Assembly (NCBI GenBank): GCA_910584195.1
Contig: CAJTYV010000010.1
Coordinates: forward strand, 14,215 to 78,214
Reading direction: 5' to 3'
DNA length: 64,000 nucleotides
From: an uncultured Ruminococcus sp.
GTDB taxonomy: Bacteria; Bacillota; Clostridia; Oscillospirales; Ruminococcaceae
Part shown: piece after piece, positions 14,334 through 23,581 of the stretch
How positions within the stretch are numbered: position 1 is the stretch's first letter
Layout of the letters: each line of letters begins with the position of its first letter
Notes under the pieces: generated by a model
Seen by the model: the letters and a program-made list of their open reading frames with translations, nothing else
The model's database searches: none
What the model was told of the DNA's origin: nothing
Program-made: the position numbers and the translations under genes

Positions 14334-16190
14334 TTAAGTAATGTCAGGAAGTGAAGAAATGAGCTTAGCGTCTATTTTTTGGATAGCAAGCGCGTCCGAA
14401 GGAAGAACTCCGTCACCGGGATCGCAGCAGTCGGCATTTATAGCGCCCTGCTTTGAAAGTCCGTATTTATCAGGATTTCCGAGCGCCTGCAAAATTGCCG
14501 TAGAATCCGCTATAGTTACTTTTCCGTCGCAGTTGGCATCGCCGAGCAGCGATTTTTCTTCTGCTGGGGCGGAAGTCTGTTCCGTTGATGATGAAGTCGA
14601 AGGCTGCGGGTCGGGTTTGTCTCCCTTGTTTATCGGATAAGTTTTAAGATCGGGAAGCTCATCAAGAGTAATGCAATATTCGCTCTGATAAATTTCCACA
14701 AGATTTTCCACCGGATTATTCTGCTCGCTCGTAAGATAATTCATATACCAAGGGCAAAAGTAAAGCCATGCCGCTTTATCGTTCACAAGATTTTCAAGAG
14801 AGGGAATAGAATCGTTTTCCGACATTGCGACCATTTTTTTACCGTCGGTACTTTGTACAAGACTGTAGAATGTGGACGAAATAGAGCTTAAATTCGGCAG
14901 ACCGTCCACTGCGTTATATTTGTCGTAGCCTACAATATCCACAACATCGTCTCCTGGATACCAGGCGGAAGACGTTGGAAAAGTATATCCTGTCCATACC
15001 CATATAAGGTTGTCAAGCCCATATTCGTTTGTCAGCTTATCATAAAGAAGTCTGTAAAGCTCCTTGCATGGTTCAGGACCTTCAGCTCCCCACCAAAACC
15101 ATGCGCCCTCCGCTTCATGAAGCGGTCTCCAAAGAATCGGAACGTCCGCTTTTTTCAGTTTTGTAAGTTCCTGTGCGATCAAGTCAATATCCGCCATGAG
15201 AACTTCGTTTTCCCATGTTCCTTCTGTAAGAGCTTTGGATATACTGAACGTGGTATATGTGGCGCTTGCGGATTCAACGTAAAAAGCGGTTTCCGTGCTG
15301 CCCTCCTCGGTAGGCACGTTCCAATGCCATGTTACCGTAGCGATGCCCTTGTATTTGTTTGTCCATTCAATACAGCGTTCGGGAGCGTTGTCACGCCAAT
15401 CCGATGTAGTATTGTAAGCCAGGAAGTCTATTCCGCGGATGGCTGGTTGCTTTCCTGTTTTTTCAAAAATATACTCAAATTCAGCTTCGTTGTCCTTGAT
15501 GAAAGTATCGGGATCATTCCACGAATTGTAATTGTGAGAGCCACAGTATTCCTGCTGACCTGCGATAATGTGATTTCCGTAGATATCGCAGAGATAGCTG
15601 TAAAGGCGTTTGGCGGAATCTGATGCTTTGGGATTGGATAAGGTTCTCGTTGGGGAAAGATTTGTAAGCTTTTCATCGGCAGGTTTAAGCGTAAGGTAAT
15701 CGTAGTAGGTATAACCCCAGTACGCTTTCAGCTCTATAGTGTTTTTTCCTTTTTTAAGGTTAACAACGCCACCGGAGGTTTCCTCAAACGAGGTATTGTG
15801 GGGGAAGCTTACCTCGCCTTGATTTACTCCGTTGACATTTAAGTACTGTACTTTTTTGTTCGGGTCGCTTGGTTCGCAGTAGCATATTACCAGTTCGTAT
15901 AAACCTGCTTCCGGTACGTCTGCTTCTATGCTGAGCGTTGTACCTTTTTGGTCAAGGTAAGCGAAACCGTTTCCGGAAAAACCTGAGAGATCCGCTCCTT
16001 CGGGCATTTTGTCTTTGGGTATGTCAGTTTCACTTGAATAAAAAGCGCCGCCGCTTGTAGTACCATTTTCAAACTCATATTTCAAAACATCCGGCTCTGG
16101 TGCCGAAACAGCAGACAAGCTTCCGACAGCCGAAAGAAATGCGGCGGCGGCAGTTACCATGGAAACAATTTTTAAATTATTAAATTTCAT
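14334..16190 (-). CDS. Cellulosomal GH26 endo-beta-mannanase (CBM35-GH26-dockerin)
   Basis: A 618-residue secreted enzyme. Signal peptide about residues 1-30; a carbohydrate-binding module of CBM35 type about 34-170 (YEFENGTTSGGAF, ending YYDYLTLKP); a GH26 catalytic domain about 185-510; a Ser/Thr-rich linker about 520-545; and a type I dockerin 549-608 (GDANCDGKVTIADSTAILQA, second repeat degenerate). In GH26 the acid/base is Glu359 in WRPLHEAEGAWFWWG and the nucleophile is Glu458 in VAMSEND. It should cleave internal beta-1,4-mannan or glucomannan bonds as part of a cellulosome. The substrate is inferred from the family; some GH26 members act on other beta-glycans. Confidence 0.93.
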   Translation of the reverse strand: MKFNNLKIVSMVTAAAAFLSAVGSLSAVSAPEPDVLKYEFENGTTSGGAFYSSETDIPKDKMPEGADLSGFSGNGFAYLDQKGTTLSIEADVPEAGLYELVICYCEPSDPNKKVQYLNVNGVNQGEVSFPHNTSFEETSGGVVNLKKGKNTIELKAYWGYTYYDYLTLKPADEKLTNLSPTRTLSNPKASDSAKRLYSYLCDIYGNHIIAGQQEYCGSHNYNSWNDPDTFIKDNEAEFEYIFEKTGKQPAIRGIDFLAYNTTSDWRDNAPERCIEWTNKYKGIATVTWHWNVPTEEGSTETAFYVESASATYTTFSISKALTEGTWENEVLMADIDLIAQELTKLKKADVPILWRPLHEAEGAWFWWGAEGPEPCKELYRLLYDKLTNEYGLDNLIWVWTGYTFPTSSAWYPGDDVVDIVGYDKYNAVDGLPNLSSISSTFYSLVQSTDGKKMVAMSENDSIPSLENLVNDKAAWLYFCPWYMNYLTSEQNNPVENLVEIYQSEYCITLDELPDLKTYPINKGDKPDPQPSTSSSTEQTSAPAEEKSLLGDANCDGKVTIADSTAILQALGNPDKYGLSKQGAINADCCDPGDGVLPSDALAIQKIDAKLISSLPDIT

Positions 16191-16255
16191 GTCTTAACCT
16201 CCGTTTAATTAAATTATCAATAATGATTAAATACTCAGCAAATATTGTCAAATTT

Positions 16256-16284
16256 ATTATAGCATATTCAGATAAAAAAATCAA
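16256..16284 (-). promoter_or_regulatory. Promoter of the GH26 gene
   Basis: On the minus strand TTGATT (16284-16279), 17 bases, TATAAT (16261-16256). The leader before the gene is about 60 bases. Confidence 0.7.
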
Positions 16285-16376
16285 GCTTAAATTTTAAGTA
16301 AAGCGTTGATGAATTAATAAAAAACTATGAATATAATGTAAGAATTTACTATCGTCAAAATTATATGCAAAAATTA

Positions 16377-16415
16377 AGAACATGTCCGCACATCTTTCCT
16401 GTGAATACAGGTTCT
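16377..16415. repeat. Intergenic palindromic element, copy 2 (short, 39 bp)
   Basis: AGAACATGTCCGCACAT at the left and ACAGGTTCT at the right match both ends of the larger copy at 40840-40996, with the middle missing. The interval 16285-16543 holds nothing else recognisable. Confidence 0.6.
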
Positions 16416-16543
16416 AAATTTCTTAAGTCGGACGACGCTGATTTCAGAACTGTATCATTTTTAAAATAGAGAAAAGATATGTTTTTATACGTCTAATAAA
16501 CAGAGCGTTTTGAACGGCAGCATGAAAGGTTAAAATTTTACTG

Positions 16544-16572
16544 TTGACAATTTTGTAAATATATGCTATAAT
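16544..16572 (+). promoter_or_regulatory. Promoter of the GtrA operon
   Basis: TTGACA (16544-16549) and TATAAT (16567-16572), both perfect, 17 bases apart. Its start site rules out initiation codons before about 16580. Confidence 0.87.
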
Positions 16573-16657
16573 AAATTTGTACAATTTTATTGCAGCTATG
16601 CCGATATTAACAGCATACAATACCCAAAACATAGCTGAATACAGGAGAATGTGGGCA

Positions 16658-17119
16658 ATGAAAGAATTACTTCGACTTATATTCAAGTTTGATTTTAAAG
16701 GCTTGTTTATTAAAAAAACTGACAATGGACTTATAAAGTTTTTTCGTTACTGCTTTGTAGGCGGTATAGCTTTTATAGTCGATTATGCCGTGTTTTCAAT
16801 AGTTTGTCTGCTTTTGGGCAAGGGCGCCGTTGTAACTTCAATAGGAACTGTTGCAGGCTTCGTTTGCGGTCTTATTACGAATTTCGTTATGTCTAAAAAG
16901 TTCGTATTTACAGAGGATGCGAATAATGTTTCAAAAAAAGGCGAATTTATATGGTATACTGTTATCGGAATCGTAGGAGCCGGACTTAATCTTCTTCTTA
17001 TGCTCCTGTTCACGGAATGGATGCTGTCTATGAACCGATATATAGCAAAAATAATTGTTGCATTAATAGTTCTTGTTTACAATTATGTTGCAAGGAAACT
17101 CATACTATATTCAAAATAA
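16658..17119 (+). CDS. GtrA family membrane protein
   Basis: A 153-residue protein with four membrane segments and the GtrA signature: FFRYCFVGGIAFIVDYAVFSI in the first segment, FVCGLITNFVMSKKFVF at the end of the second, and a C-terminal basic YNYVARKLILYSK. GtrA proteins take part in making cell-surface polysaccharides, where some are thought to flip undecaprenyl-phosphate-linked sugars. The start ATG 16658 lies 11 bases after GGAG; upstream in-frame ATGs fall at or before the transcription start or are badly spaced. It opens a three-gene operon with an FAD oxidoreductase and a polytopic membrane protein. Confidence 0.88.
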   Translation: MKELLRLIFKFDFKGLFIKKTDNGLIKFFRYCFVGGIAFIVDYAVFSIVCLLLGKGAVVTSIGTVAGFVCGLITNFVMSKKFVFTEDANNVSKKGEFIWYTVIGIVGAGLNLLLMLLFTEWMLSMNRYIAKIIVALIVLVYNYVARKLILYSK

Positions 17120-17161
17120 AGCCGTCGTAAGACAGGCTGAAATATAAAGGAGAATTTGATA

Positions 17162-18721
17162 ATGGAAAATGTTATTGTCATAGGTGCAGGTCCTGCCGGA
17201 CTTACAGCGGCTTATGAGCTTTTGAAAAAGGCGCCGGACAAGTATTCGGTAACTATTTTGGAGGAATCTGACGAAATCGGCGGTATTTCAAAGACAGTAA
17301 AATACCATGGAAACCGCATGGACATCGGCGGACACCGTTTTTTCTCCAAAGATGCCGAAGTAACCAAGTGGTGGGAAGAAATTATGCCCACACAGGGCAA
17401 GCCGTCATTTGACGATATTAAGCTGAACCGACAGAAGCAGCTTAAAGCGGGCGGTCCCGATCCCGAAAAAACAGACGATGTAATGCTTGTAAGAAACAGG
17501 GTTTCAAGAATTTATTACAAACATAAGTTTTTTGACTATCCTGTAACGATGAAGCCGGCTACTTTCAAGAACATGGGACTTACCGCGACAGTAAAGTCAG
17601 GTATGAGTTATCTGCATTCCTGCGTTGTTAAAAAGCCGGAGGATTCGCTTGAAAACTTTTATATCAACCGTTTCGGCAGAACTCTTTACGGTATGTTTTT
17701 CGAGGGATATACAGAAAAACTCTGGGGCAGACATCCGAGAGAAATCTCCGCTGATTGGGGTTCGCAGCGCGTTAAGGGACTTTCCATTACAGCCGTTATC
17801 AAGGATATGATCTCAAAGATAATTCCGGGCGGCGACAGCAAGACTAAAGAAACTTCCCTTATCGAAGAATTTTACTATCCGAAATACGGTCCCGGTCATC
17901 TTTGGGAGACAGTTGCTTCTCATATTGAGAACATGGGCGGAAAGATAGTTAAGAACTGTTGTGTAAAATCTGTAAAGACAGAAAACGGTAAAATTGTTTC
18001 GCTTACAGCCGAGGAAAACGGAACGGTTAAGGAGATAACCGGAGACATTTTTATTTCCTCAATGCCCGTAAAGGATCTTATAGGCGGAATGAACGATGTT
18101 CCCGAAAACATTGCCGAGTGGTCTGCCGGACTTCCTTACAGAGATTTTGTTACAGTGGGACTTCTTGTTGACCGTCTTAATCTGAAAAACGAAACAAATA
18201 TACGTACACTTGGAAATATTGTTCCCGACTGCTGGATATATGTTCAGGATACAGGCGTAAAGCTGGGCCGCATTCAGATTTTCAACAACTGGTCGCCGTA
18301 CATGGTTACTGATCCCGAGCGTTACGTTTGGATAGGTCTTGAATATTTCTGCACCGAAGGAGACAGCTTTTGGAATATGTCGGACAAGGAGTGTATTACG
18401 CTTGCCGTTAAAGAGCTTATTAAAATGGGCGTTATCAGTTCAGGCAAGAGCGTTAAGGATTGTCACCGTGAAAAAGTCAAGAAAGCATATCCCGCTTATT
18501 TTGACACATACGAGCATATGGACGAGATCATTGATTATCTCGATAACTTTGAGAACCTTTATTGTGTAGGAAGAAACGGTCAGCACCGTTATAATAATAT
18601 GGATCATTCCATGGTTACCGCATTTGAAACGGTAAAGAATATCATAAGCGGAAAGACTTCGAAGGAAAACATCTGGAACGTTAATACGGAAAAAGAATAT
18701 CATGAAGAAAAAAGCAACTGA
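17162..18721 (+). CDS. FAD-dependent amine-oxidase-type oxidoreductase
   Basis: A 519-residue flavoprotein of the NAD(P)-binding Rossmann / amine-oxidase superfamily, close to the UDP-galactopyranose mutase and protoporphyrinogen-oxidase-like groups. Seen: the dinucleotide-binding GAGPAGLTAAYELLKK at the N-terminus, EESDEIGGISKTV, MDIGGHRFFSK, the SRIYYKHKFFDYP block, and a C-terminal NLYCVGRNGQHRYNNMDHSM segment typical of FAD closure. These enzymes often sit in loci for surface glycans, and its neighbours here (GtrA, a GT-C-like protein) agree with that. The substrate is unknown. The start is ATG 17162 with AAAGGAG 9 bases before; the gene overlaps the next by 20 bases. Confidence 0.85.
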   Translation: MENVIVIGAGPAGLTAAYELLKKAPDKYSVTILEESDEIGGISKTVKYHGNRMDIGGHRFFSKDAEVTKWWEEIMPTQGKPSFDDIKLNRQKQLKAGGPDPEKTDDVMLVRNRVSRIYYKHKFFDYPVTMKPATFKNMGLTATVKSGMSYLHSCVVKKPEDSLENFYINRFGRTLYGMFFEGYTEKLWGRHPREISADWGSQRVKGLSITAVIKDMISKIIPGGDSKTKETSLIEEFYYPKYGPGHLWETVASHIENMGGKIVKNCCVKSVKTENGKIVSLTAEENGTVKEITGDIFISSMPVKDLIGGMNDVPENIAEWSAGLPYRDFVTVGLLVDRLNLKNETNIRTLGNIVPDCWIYVQDTGVKLGRIQIFNNWSPYMVTDPERYVWIGLEYFCTEGDSFWNMSDKECITLAVKELIKMGVISSGKSVKDCHREKVKKAYPAYFDTYEHMDEIIDYLDNFENLYCVGRNGQHRYNNMDHSMVTAFETVKNIISGKTSKENIWNVNTEKEYHEEKSN

Positions 18722-21047
18722 GAAAAAAACTCCTGAAGATAAAGGTGTAATGAAGCAGCAAAACGAATCAAAAGCTGAGGATGCTGTCATTAAGGAAAAA
18801 GGTTCTTCACCGATAGAAAGAAAATGCATTTATTTCTTGATATTTATAGCTGTTGCAGCAGTGATTTACGGCGTTATGACATCTGCATTCTCTGTATGCC
18901 ATAGACATGTGTCGATTCTGACTGCATTAATTATAATTGCCGTATGCTTCGGAGGTTTTGTGCTGTCGGAGAAAATAAAAAAAGACAGACTGAAACGGTT
19001 TTTAAAAGGAACAGCCGCAGCTTGTCTTATTGCTTTCGGCACAGAGACTCTGATTTTCAACTTTAAATCGTTTGCCAAGGGTAATACCGAGACGGTGATC
19101 GAGGATTATTCCGCATTTACCACCAATAATACCGATAATGCCAAAATATCAGCTGAAAGCATTGAAATAACCGGAGATTCTACTCTTTATATCGAACTTA
19201 ATTCAAAAGATATAAATGCTGTAGACTTTGAATTTGACGGCGAGGGAAAATCACCGTTAAAATGCTGTGCCGGAATAATTGACGGTAATTTTTCACAGGA
19301 GTACGTGGGAATTGGAGAGAAAAAAATATCTGCCGACTACGGAAAATGCAATTTTGCGTTCAGCTCCTATGAAGAACTGAAATTTTTGCGTTTGGAATTT
19401 TACGATGTATCTGCTCCTATTAAGATAACTCGGTTAAGCTTTGCAAAGGCTCTGCCGTTTGTATTTTCCGAAATACGTTTTTATGTGTTATTTCTTCTGT
19501 TGGCAGCAATTGCCGCTGTAAGAGCATTTGAGCTTTACAAGGTCGTTTATAACCGCAAAGATGTACGGCATCGCATCATAATAATTGCATTGACCGCACT
19601 GTGTTCACTTACAATGTTGTGTTTTGTTGACCCTGAGGCATCGGATATAGATTATAAAAAGAATATGGATGTAAGCTGGCAGAATCCTTATGTTCAGATG
19701 TTTGATGCATGTGAAAACGGTCGTACAAGCATAGGAATTACTCCCAGCGAAAGCCTGCTTGCAATGGAAAACCCTTATGACGCATCGCTCCGCGCGGCTC
19801 AGGGGGTTGAATGTGCATGGGACAGAGCGTACTATAAAGGCAAGTATTATTCTTATTACGGTATTGCACCGGTGCTGACGTATTACTATCCGTACTATTT
19901 CATTAAAGGCAAGCTTCCGTCTATCAACAGCGCATGCGTGTTTTTCGGCATACTGTCGGTAATATTTATGTTTGGCGCTATAATGGCATTTGTCAGAAAA
20001 TTTATAGAGAAACCGAATTTCTTGCTTTTGATAATGTGTCTGACGGCAAGCTTATTTGCTTCGGGAATATACTTTAATGTGGATTTTTCTGACATGTACG
20101 CTTTGCCGGGAATCACCGGAACATGTTATTTGATGCTATGTCTGTGGTGCGGTTTGGAAGCGTGTATACGAGAAGGCGAAAAAAAGCAGCCTATACTTTT
20201 TGTAATATGCGGACTTGCATTTTCACTTTGCCTTGCGTCAAAGCCTACAAGAGCACTGAGCGCTTTGATACTTGCGCCGATCTTCCTTGAACTGATATTC
20301 AGTAAAAAAATAAAGCTTAAAAGCAAAGTTGTTTCCGCGGCTTCATTTCTGCTTCCTGTAGCGGTCGGATGCGGAGCGTTGATGGCATATAATAATGCGC
20401 GTTTCGACTCGCCTTTTGAGTTTGGCGCGGTTTATCAGCTTACCGTAAGCAACGTTAATGCAGGAGGCTTGAAGCTTTCTTTCCTGCCGAACGCTATACT
20501 GCATTATTTTGTACAGCCGTTAAGAATGTCGGGAAGCTTTCCGTTTGTGGAAATAAGCGGTTTGTATCTGGCAAACCGTCAGGCGTACGTATACAGCGAT
20601 TTTGCAGTTGGTGCGCTCACTGTACCGTTGATTGCGGCAGGAATGGCTGTTTTTCCGTTTCTTATGTATCATCTCAGGCGACGCAGGAGGGAAAAACTGA
20701 GATTCAATGAACTAAGCGTCCGTAAGATCACTTATATCATGATGCTGCTGTTTTCCGTATTTATCGCATTATTTAATTACTGCGTTGCAGGTATTATACT
20801 CAGCTATGTCTGCGATATTCTGCCGCTGCTGACGCTTTTGTCCGTGCTTGTTCTTCTTGATACTCAGCAGCAGACAGCGAAATGCAGAGGTGTTTCAGGA
20901 AAGGTAGTCTGTGCGTTTTCAGTTGCAGCGATGTTTACTGTGATTTTGGTAAGCTTAGAGCTTTTGTCTTTCCAGAATATAGCTCTTTTCAAGCATTTCC
21001 CAAATATACTTTATAAGCTCGAAGAATTATTATGTTTCTGGAATTAG
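18702..21047 (+). CDS. Large polytopic membrane protein, putative GT-C glycosyltransferase
   Basis: A 781-residue integral membrane protein with a basic cytoplasmic start, two early membrane segments, an extracellular domain of about 200 residues (about 115-260), and then roughly nine further membrane segments. The stretch with WDRAYYKGKYYSYYGIAPVLTYY and the neighbouring NPYD and W/R residues resembles lipid-linked-sugar GT-C transferases, but no complete family signature is certain. It starts inside the end of the oxidoreductase gene (20-base overlap), so both are made together. The inferred role is transfer of a polyprenyl-phosphate-linked sugar to a surface polymer. It could instead be an uncharacterised membrane enzyme. 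Confidence 0.65.
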   Translation: MKKKATEKKTPEDKGVMKQQNESKAEDAVIKEKGSSPIERKCIYFLIFIAVAAVIYGVMTSAFSVCHRHVSILTALIIIAVCFGGFVLSEKIKKDRLKRFLKGTAAACLIAFGTETLIFNFKSFAKGNTETVIEDYSAFTTNNTDNAKISAESIEITGDSTLYIELNSKDINAVDFEFDGEGKSPLKCCAGIIDGNFSQEYVGIGEKKISADYGKCNFAFSSYEELKFLRLEFYDVSAPIKITRLSFAKALPFVFSEIRFYVLFLLLAAIAAVRAFELYKVVYNRKDVRHRIIIIALTALCSLTMLCFVDPEASDIDYKKNMDVSWQNPYVQMFDACENGRTSIGITPSESLLAMENPYDASLRAAQGVECAWDRAYYKGKYYSYYGIAPVLTYYYPYYFIKGKLPSINSACVFFGILSVIFMFGAIMAFVRKFIEKPNFLLLIMCLTASLFASGIYFNVDFSDMYALPGITGTCYLMLCLWCGLEACIREGEKKQPILFVICGLAFSLCLASKPTRALSALILAPIFLELIFSKKIKLKSKVVSAASFLLPVAVGCGALMAYNNARFDSPFEFGAVYQLTVSNVNAGGLKLSFLPNAILHYFVQPLRMSGSFPFVEISGLYLANRQAYVYSDFAVGALTVPLIAAGMAVFPFLMYHLRRRRREKLRFNELSVRKITYIMMLLFSVFIALFNYCVAGIILSYVCDILPLLTLLSVLVLLDTQQQTAKCRGVSGKVVCAFSVAAMFTVILVSLELLSFQNIALFKHFPNILYKLEELLCFWN

Positions 21048-21063
21048 CATAAAATTTATAAAA

Positions 21064-21102
21064 AACAGGCTGATGTCACATATTTCATGACATCAGCCTG
21101 TT
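21064..21102. terminator. Bidirectional terminator after the GtrA operon
   Basis: Perfect 15-bp arms AACAGGCTGATGTCA (21064-21078) and its complement (21088-21102). On the minus strand the tail is a T run; on the plus strand it is weaker. Confidence 0.75.
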
Positions 21103-21160
21103 CTGTAAATTTAAGGCAATACTGAATAAAGCTGTCAGGAGTGCTTTGTTCGGTGTTGTT

Positions 21161-22681
21161 TTAACTTAAATCGAATGTTTTGAGTTTTTCATAAAGAATA
21201 ATTGATGGAACATTCATATAATTGAGGAAATTTTTATTGTTTCCGAAAGCTGTTTTGTAGTTAGCGTCATATGCTGATGTTTCGTCAATTACTCCTTCTT
21301 CCAGTGCATAAAGAACAGCATCGTTGGACATTGAACATATCTGACTGCAATCGAGTTCATTAATATTGCCCGAATTGTACATTTCGACATTATACTTTGC
21401 AATGATATAATCGGGACTGCAAAAGCATAGTACGGCAAACATTACAGTAAAAATACCCGAAGTCCACGCCGCAAAATTCATTTCAAACTTAAATTGTTTT
21501 ATAATAATAAGGACAAAGATAAGTGCGCATAAAGCCATGAACCACATAGTATAAAATCTAAGACGAGTAAGCCCGAATTCAGATATATACATAACCATTT
21601 TACTGACTGCAACTGCAATGAGTATTAAAGTTGAAACAGCAAGAGAGGTTGAGTAGAACTTTAAAGCGGCAGGTTTGGATTTTCCGCTTTTCTGTGCAAG
21701 CAAACTGATAAAACAGATCACGAATAAATTTATTACCGTAACGCCGCAAAGTTCGAAGAATCCTCTTCTTGCGTATTCGGAATAGCTGTATCCGTCCGGA
21801 AGATTTCCTGAAAATGCAGACAGAAAGTAGCTTCCCTGAGATATAAAGAACATAATATATAGAATCAGAAGGGGGGTAACAGCAGTATAAAGAATTATAT
21901 TTGGTATTACATTTGCACCGTTCAGCGTGTATTCACATAAATTTTTGTCGAGAACATTAAGAGAATCACGCTTGCAGTTGGCGTAAAGCATACCGTAAAG
22001 GTAAAGTCCGCAGGGAATTGATACAAGAAAATGACAGAAAACTCTTATACTGTCAGAGGAGAGTATATTTGAGGTAATGTTTGTGAAGAAATTTGCCATA
22101 CCTTTATCAGCAGAAATAAGCAGGATCGCAACGAGTACCGTTACAGGCAGAGAAAGCAGAAGACCGCATACGATATATTTGATATTTCCGGCAGATCTTG
22201 AATTCCCAATGACTTCTTTAGCGGCATTAGCTTCGGCGCCGAAATGTGAAAAAGGGAATTCAAAAACAGCTTTTATCATTGCAAAAGGCAGATACTGTTC
22301 TATATTTTTCTTTTCTTCCGAGGCTGAGTAAACGAAATACGCCCCCGCCAAGAACAAGAATACTCCGACAAGAAATTTTATAAAGCCATTGTCTGTGAGT
22401 GAAAATACGCATGAAAAAAGATAAAGAACAGCCGCTGTTATTTTATTGTGAGCAGTTAATTTGCATTCGTGTTTTTTTAAAAAAATTATAGAGGCTGTGA
22501 TTATTATTATATTCACAGCGGTAGTAAAAAATCCGGCAGGGTTGAATACTTCAAATTCCACATAAAGAAATGCAAGGAGAGCAATAAAGAAAGCATAGAT
22601 TTTTTCGATTTTGGTAAATTTTGTGCGCTGCATTTCTGCTGCGGTATTTTCGTTTAAAGTTGTTTCAAGCGATTCAGGCAT
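21161..22681 (-). CDS. DUF4173/DUF4153-type membrane protein
   Basis: A 506-residue protein with about twelve hydrophobic segments. The block YSEYARRGFFELCGVTVINLF is the hallmark of DUF4173 membrane proteins, and the 'EFPFSHFGAEANA' region is also in the style of that family. No function is established. The start at 22681 is chosen because GGAG lies 8 bases upstream; a GTG three codons earlier is less likely. It lies downstream of, and on the same strand as, an XRE regulator and a DUF2975 membrane protein, and all three may form one unit. A Gly/Asp-rich C-terminal tail lies outside the last membrane segment. Confidence 0.8.
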   Translation of the reverse strand: MPESLETTLNENTAAEMQRTKFTKIEKIYAFFIALLAFLYVEFEVFNPAGFFTTAVNIIIITASIIFLKKHECKLTAHNKITAAVLYLFSCVFSLTDNGFIKFLVGVFLFLAGAYFVYSASEEKKNIEQYLPFAMIKAVFEFPFSHFGAEANAAKEVIGNSRSAGNIKYIVCGLLLSLPVTVLVAILLISADKGMANFFTNITSNILSSDSIRVFCHFLVSIPCGLYLYGMLYANCKRDSLNVLDKNLCEYTLNGANVIPNIILYTAVTPLLILYIMFFISQGSYFLSAFSGNLPDGYSYSEYARRGFFELCGVTVINLFVICFISLLAQKSGKSKPAALKFYSTSLAVSTLILIAVAVSKMVMYISEFGLTRLRFYTMWFMALCALIFVLIIIKQFKFEMNFAAWTSGIFTVMFAVLCFCSPDYIIAKYNVEMYNSGNINELDCSQICSMSNDAVLYALEEGVIDETSAYDANYKTAFGNNKNFLNYMNVPSIILYEKLKTFDLS

Positions 22682-22711
22682 AAAGAACACTCCTTCAAAT
22701 TTATGTTCTTA

Positions 22712-22915
22712 TCATTTTCTGAATTCAAGAATATCTCCCGGTTGGCAGTCGAGTATTTCGCAGATTTTCTCCAGAGTTGAGAAGCGGACGGCTTTAGCCT
22801 TGCCTGTTTTCAGAATCGAAAGATTTGCCGTAGTGATTCCTATTTTTTCGGCAAGTTCCTGTGAGGACATTTTCCGAACAGCCATCATAACGTCAAGGTT
22901 TACAATAATCGGCAT
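22712..22915 (-). CDS. Small XRE-family (YozG-like) helix-turn-helix regulator
   Basis: A 67-residue DNA-binding protein that is one Cro/C1 domain only: SSQELAEKIGITTANLSILKTG forms the helix-turn-helix, with FSTLEKICEILDCQPGDIL after it. It resembles B. subtilis YozG, which is also paired with a DUF2975 protein. GGAGG lies 6 bases before ATG 22915, inside the overlap with the DUF2975 stop, so translation of the two is coupled. It may regulate its own operon, possibly together with the membrane partner. This is inferred from the pairing. Confidence 0.87.
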   Translation of the reverse strand: MPIIVNLDVMMAVRKMSSQELAEKIGITTANLSILKTGKAKAVRFSTLEKICEILDCQPGDILEFRK

Positions 22916-22926
22916 ATCGGACCTCC

Positions 22927-23385
22927 TCATATTGTAAAGTCATTTTCGGACTTGATCTTAACAGCTTTTTCAAAAACGTTTTTGAGAACGCGTAGGATAA
23001 GTCCAAGCATAGCGGCAAAAAGCGCAGGCAAAATGAAAATGATTCGCCACAAAGCCATAACTGCGAATGAACATGCAGCTAACATGCACATCCATGAAAT
23101 ACTTCTCAGACAAGAAACGTTTTCTTTGATAAAAACGTTTTCTCTTCCGATATTGACGAGCAGCCTGTTCAATGACCAGAGAGCGATAAATCCGAATAAC
23201 TCCGCCGTATACAATCCAACGCACATAGGGATAAATATGCTTCCTTTTAAAAGACCTACAGCAGCCGACGCAGATTCGTAGTACTTCACTAATGCCGGCA
23301 CGAAGAACGTGAGTATAAGAAATACACCTCCGGCAGCAAATGTCAGGATTCTTGATAAGAACAGTGATTTAGTTTTAGTCCACAT
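22927..23385 (-). CDS. DUF2975 membrane protein
   Basis: A 152-residue protein with four membrane segments and the DUF2975 arrangement, including the hydrophilic loop LNRLLVNIGRENVFIKENVSCLR between segments two and three. The family regularly stands next to a YozG-like XRE regulator, as here. A sensing or regulator-holding role is suggested by that pairing only. The start at 23385 follows AAAGGAG and lies downstream of the promoter at 23416-23444; an ATG 14 codons earlier would be too close to the transcription start. Confidence 0.82.
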   Translation of the reverse strand: MWTKTKSLFLSRILTFAAGGVFLILTFFVPALVKYYESASAAVGLLKGSIFIPMCVGLYTAELFGFIALWSLNRLLVNIGRENVFIKENVSCLRSISWMCMLAACSFAVMALWRIIFILPALFAAMLGLILRVLKNVFEKAVKIKSENDFTI

Positions 23386-23415
23386 AAAATAGAGCTCCTT
23401 TATGTTTCTGAGTAT

Positions 23416-23444
23416 AGTATAGCACACAATTTACCATTTGTCAA
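23416..23444 (-). promoter_or_regulatory. Promoter of the DUF2975-XRE(-DUF4173) unit
   Basis: On the minus strand TTGACA (23444-23439), 17 bases, TATACT (23421-23416). Confidence 0.82.
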
Positions 23445-23485
23445 TACTTAAATATCGAAAAACAATAATTTTTTTCTGTTTTATA

Positions 23486-23513
23486 AAATGCCGCACTATA
23501 CTGTGCGGCATTT
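23486..23513. terminator. Hairpin between the DAHP synthase gene and the DUF2975 promoter
   Basis: Perfect 11-bp arms AAATGCCGCAC (23486-23496) and GTGCGGCATTT (23503-23513). On the minus strand a TTTTAT tail follows, fitting the end of the trp-aro transcript. Confidence 0.65.
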
Positions 23514-23581
23514 GTCATAAATATCAGACTTACTCGGAAACTAATTGATGTAGAATAATACGTGCATTGCGCAATGTTGTC

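Noticed and set aside
16577..16657. Longer N-terminus for the GtrA protein
   Set aside because: The promoter at 16544-16572 puts the transcript start at about 16580, after that start codon.
23565..23576. CATTGCGCAATG palindrome as an operator
   Set aside because: It lies just after the end of the DAHP synthase gene on the minus strand and is not near a promoter; probably chance or part of the transcript end.
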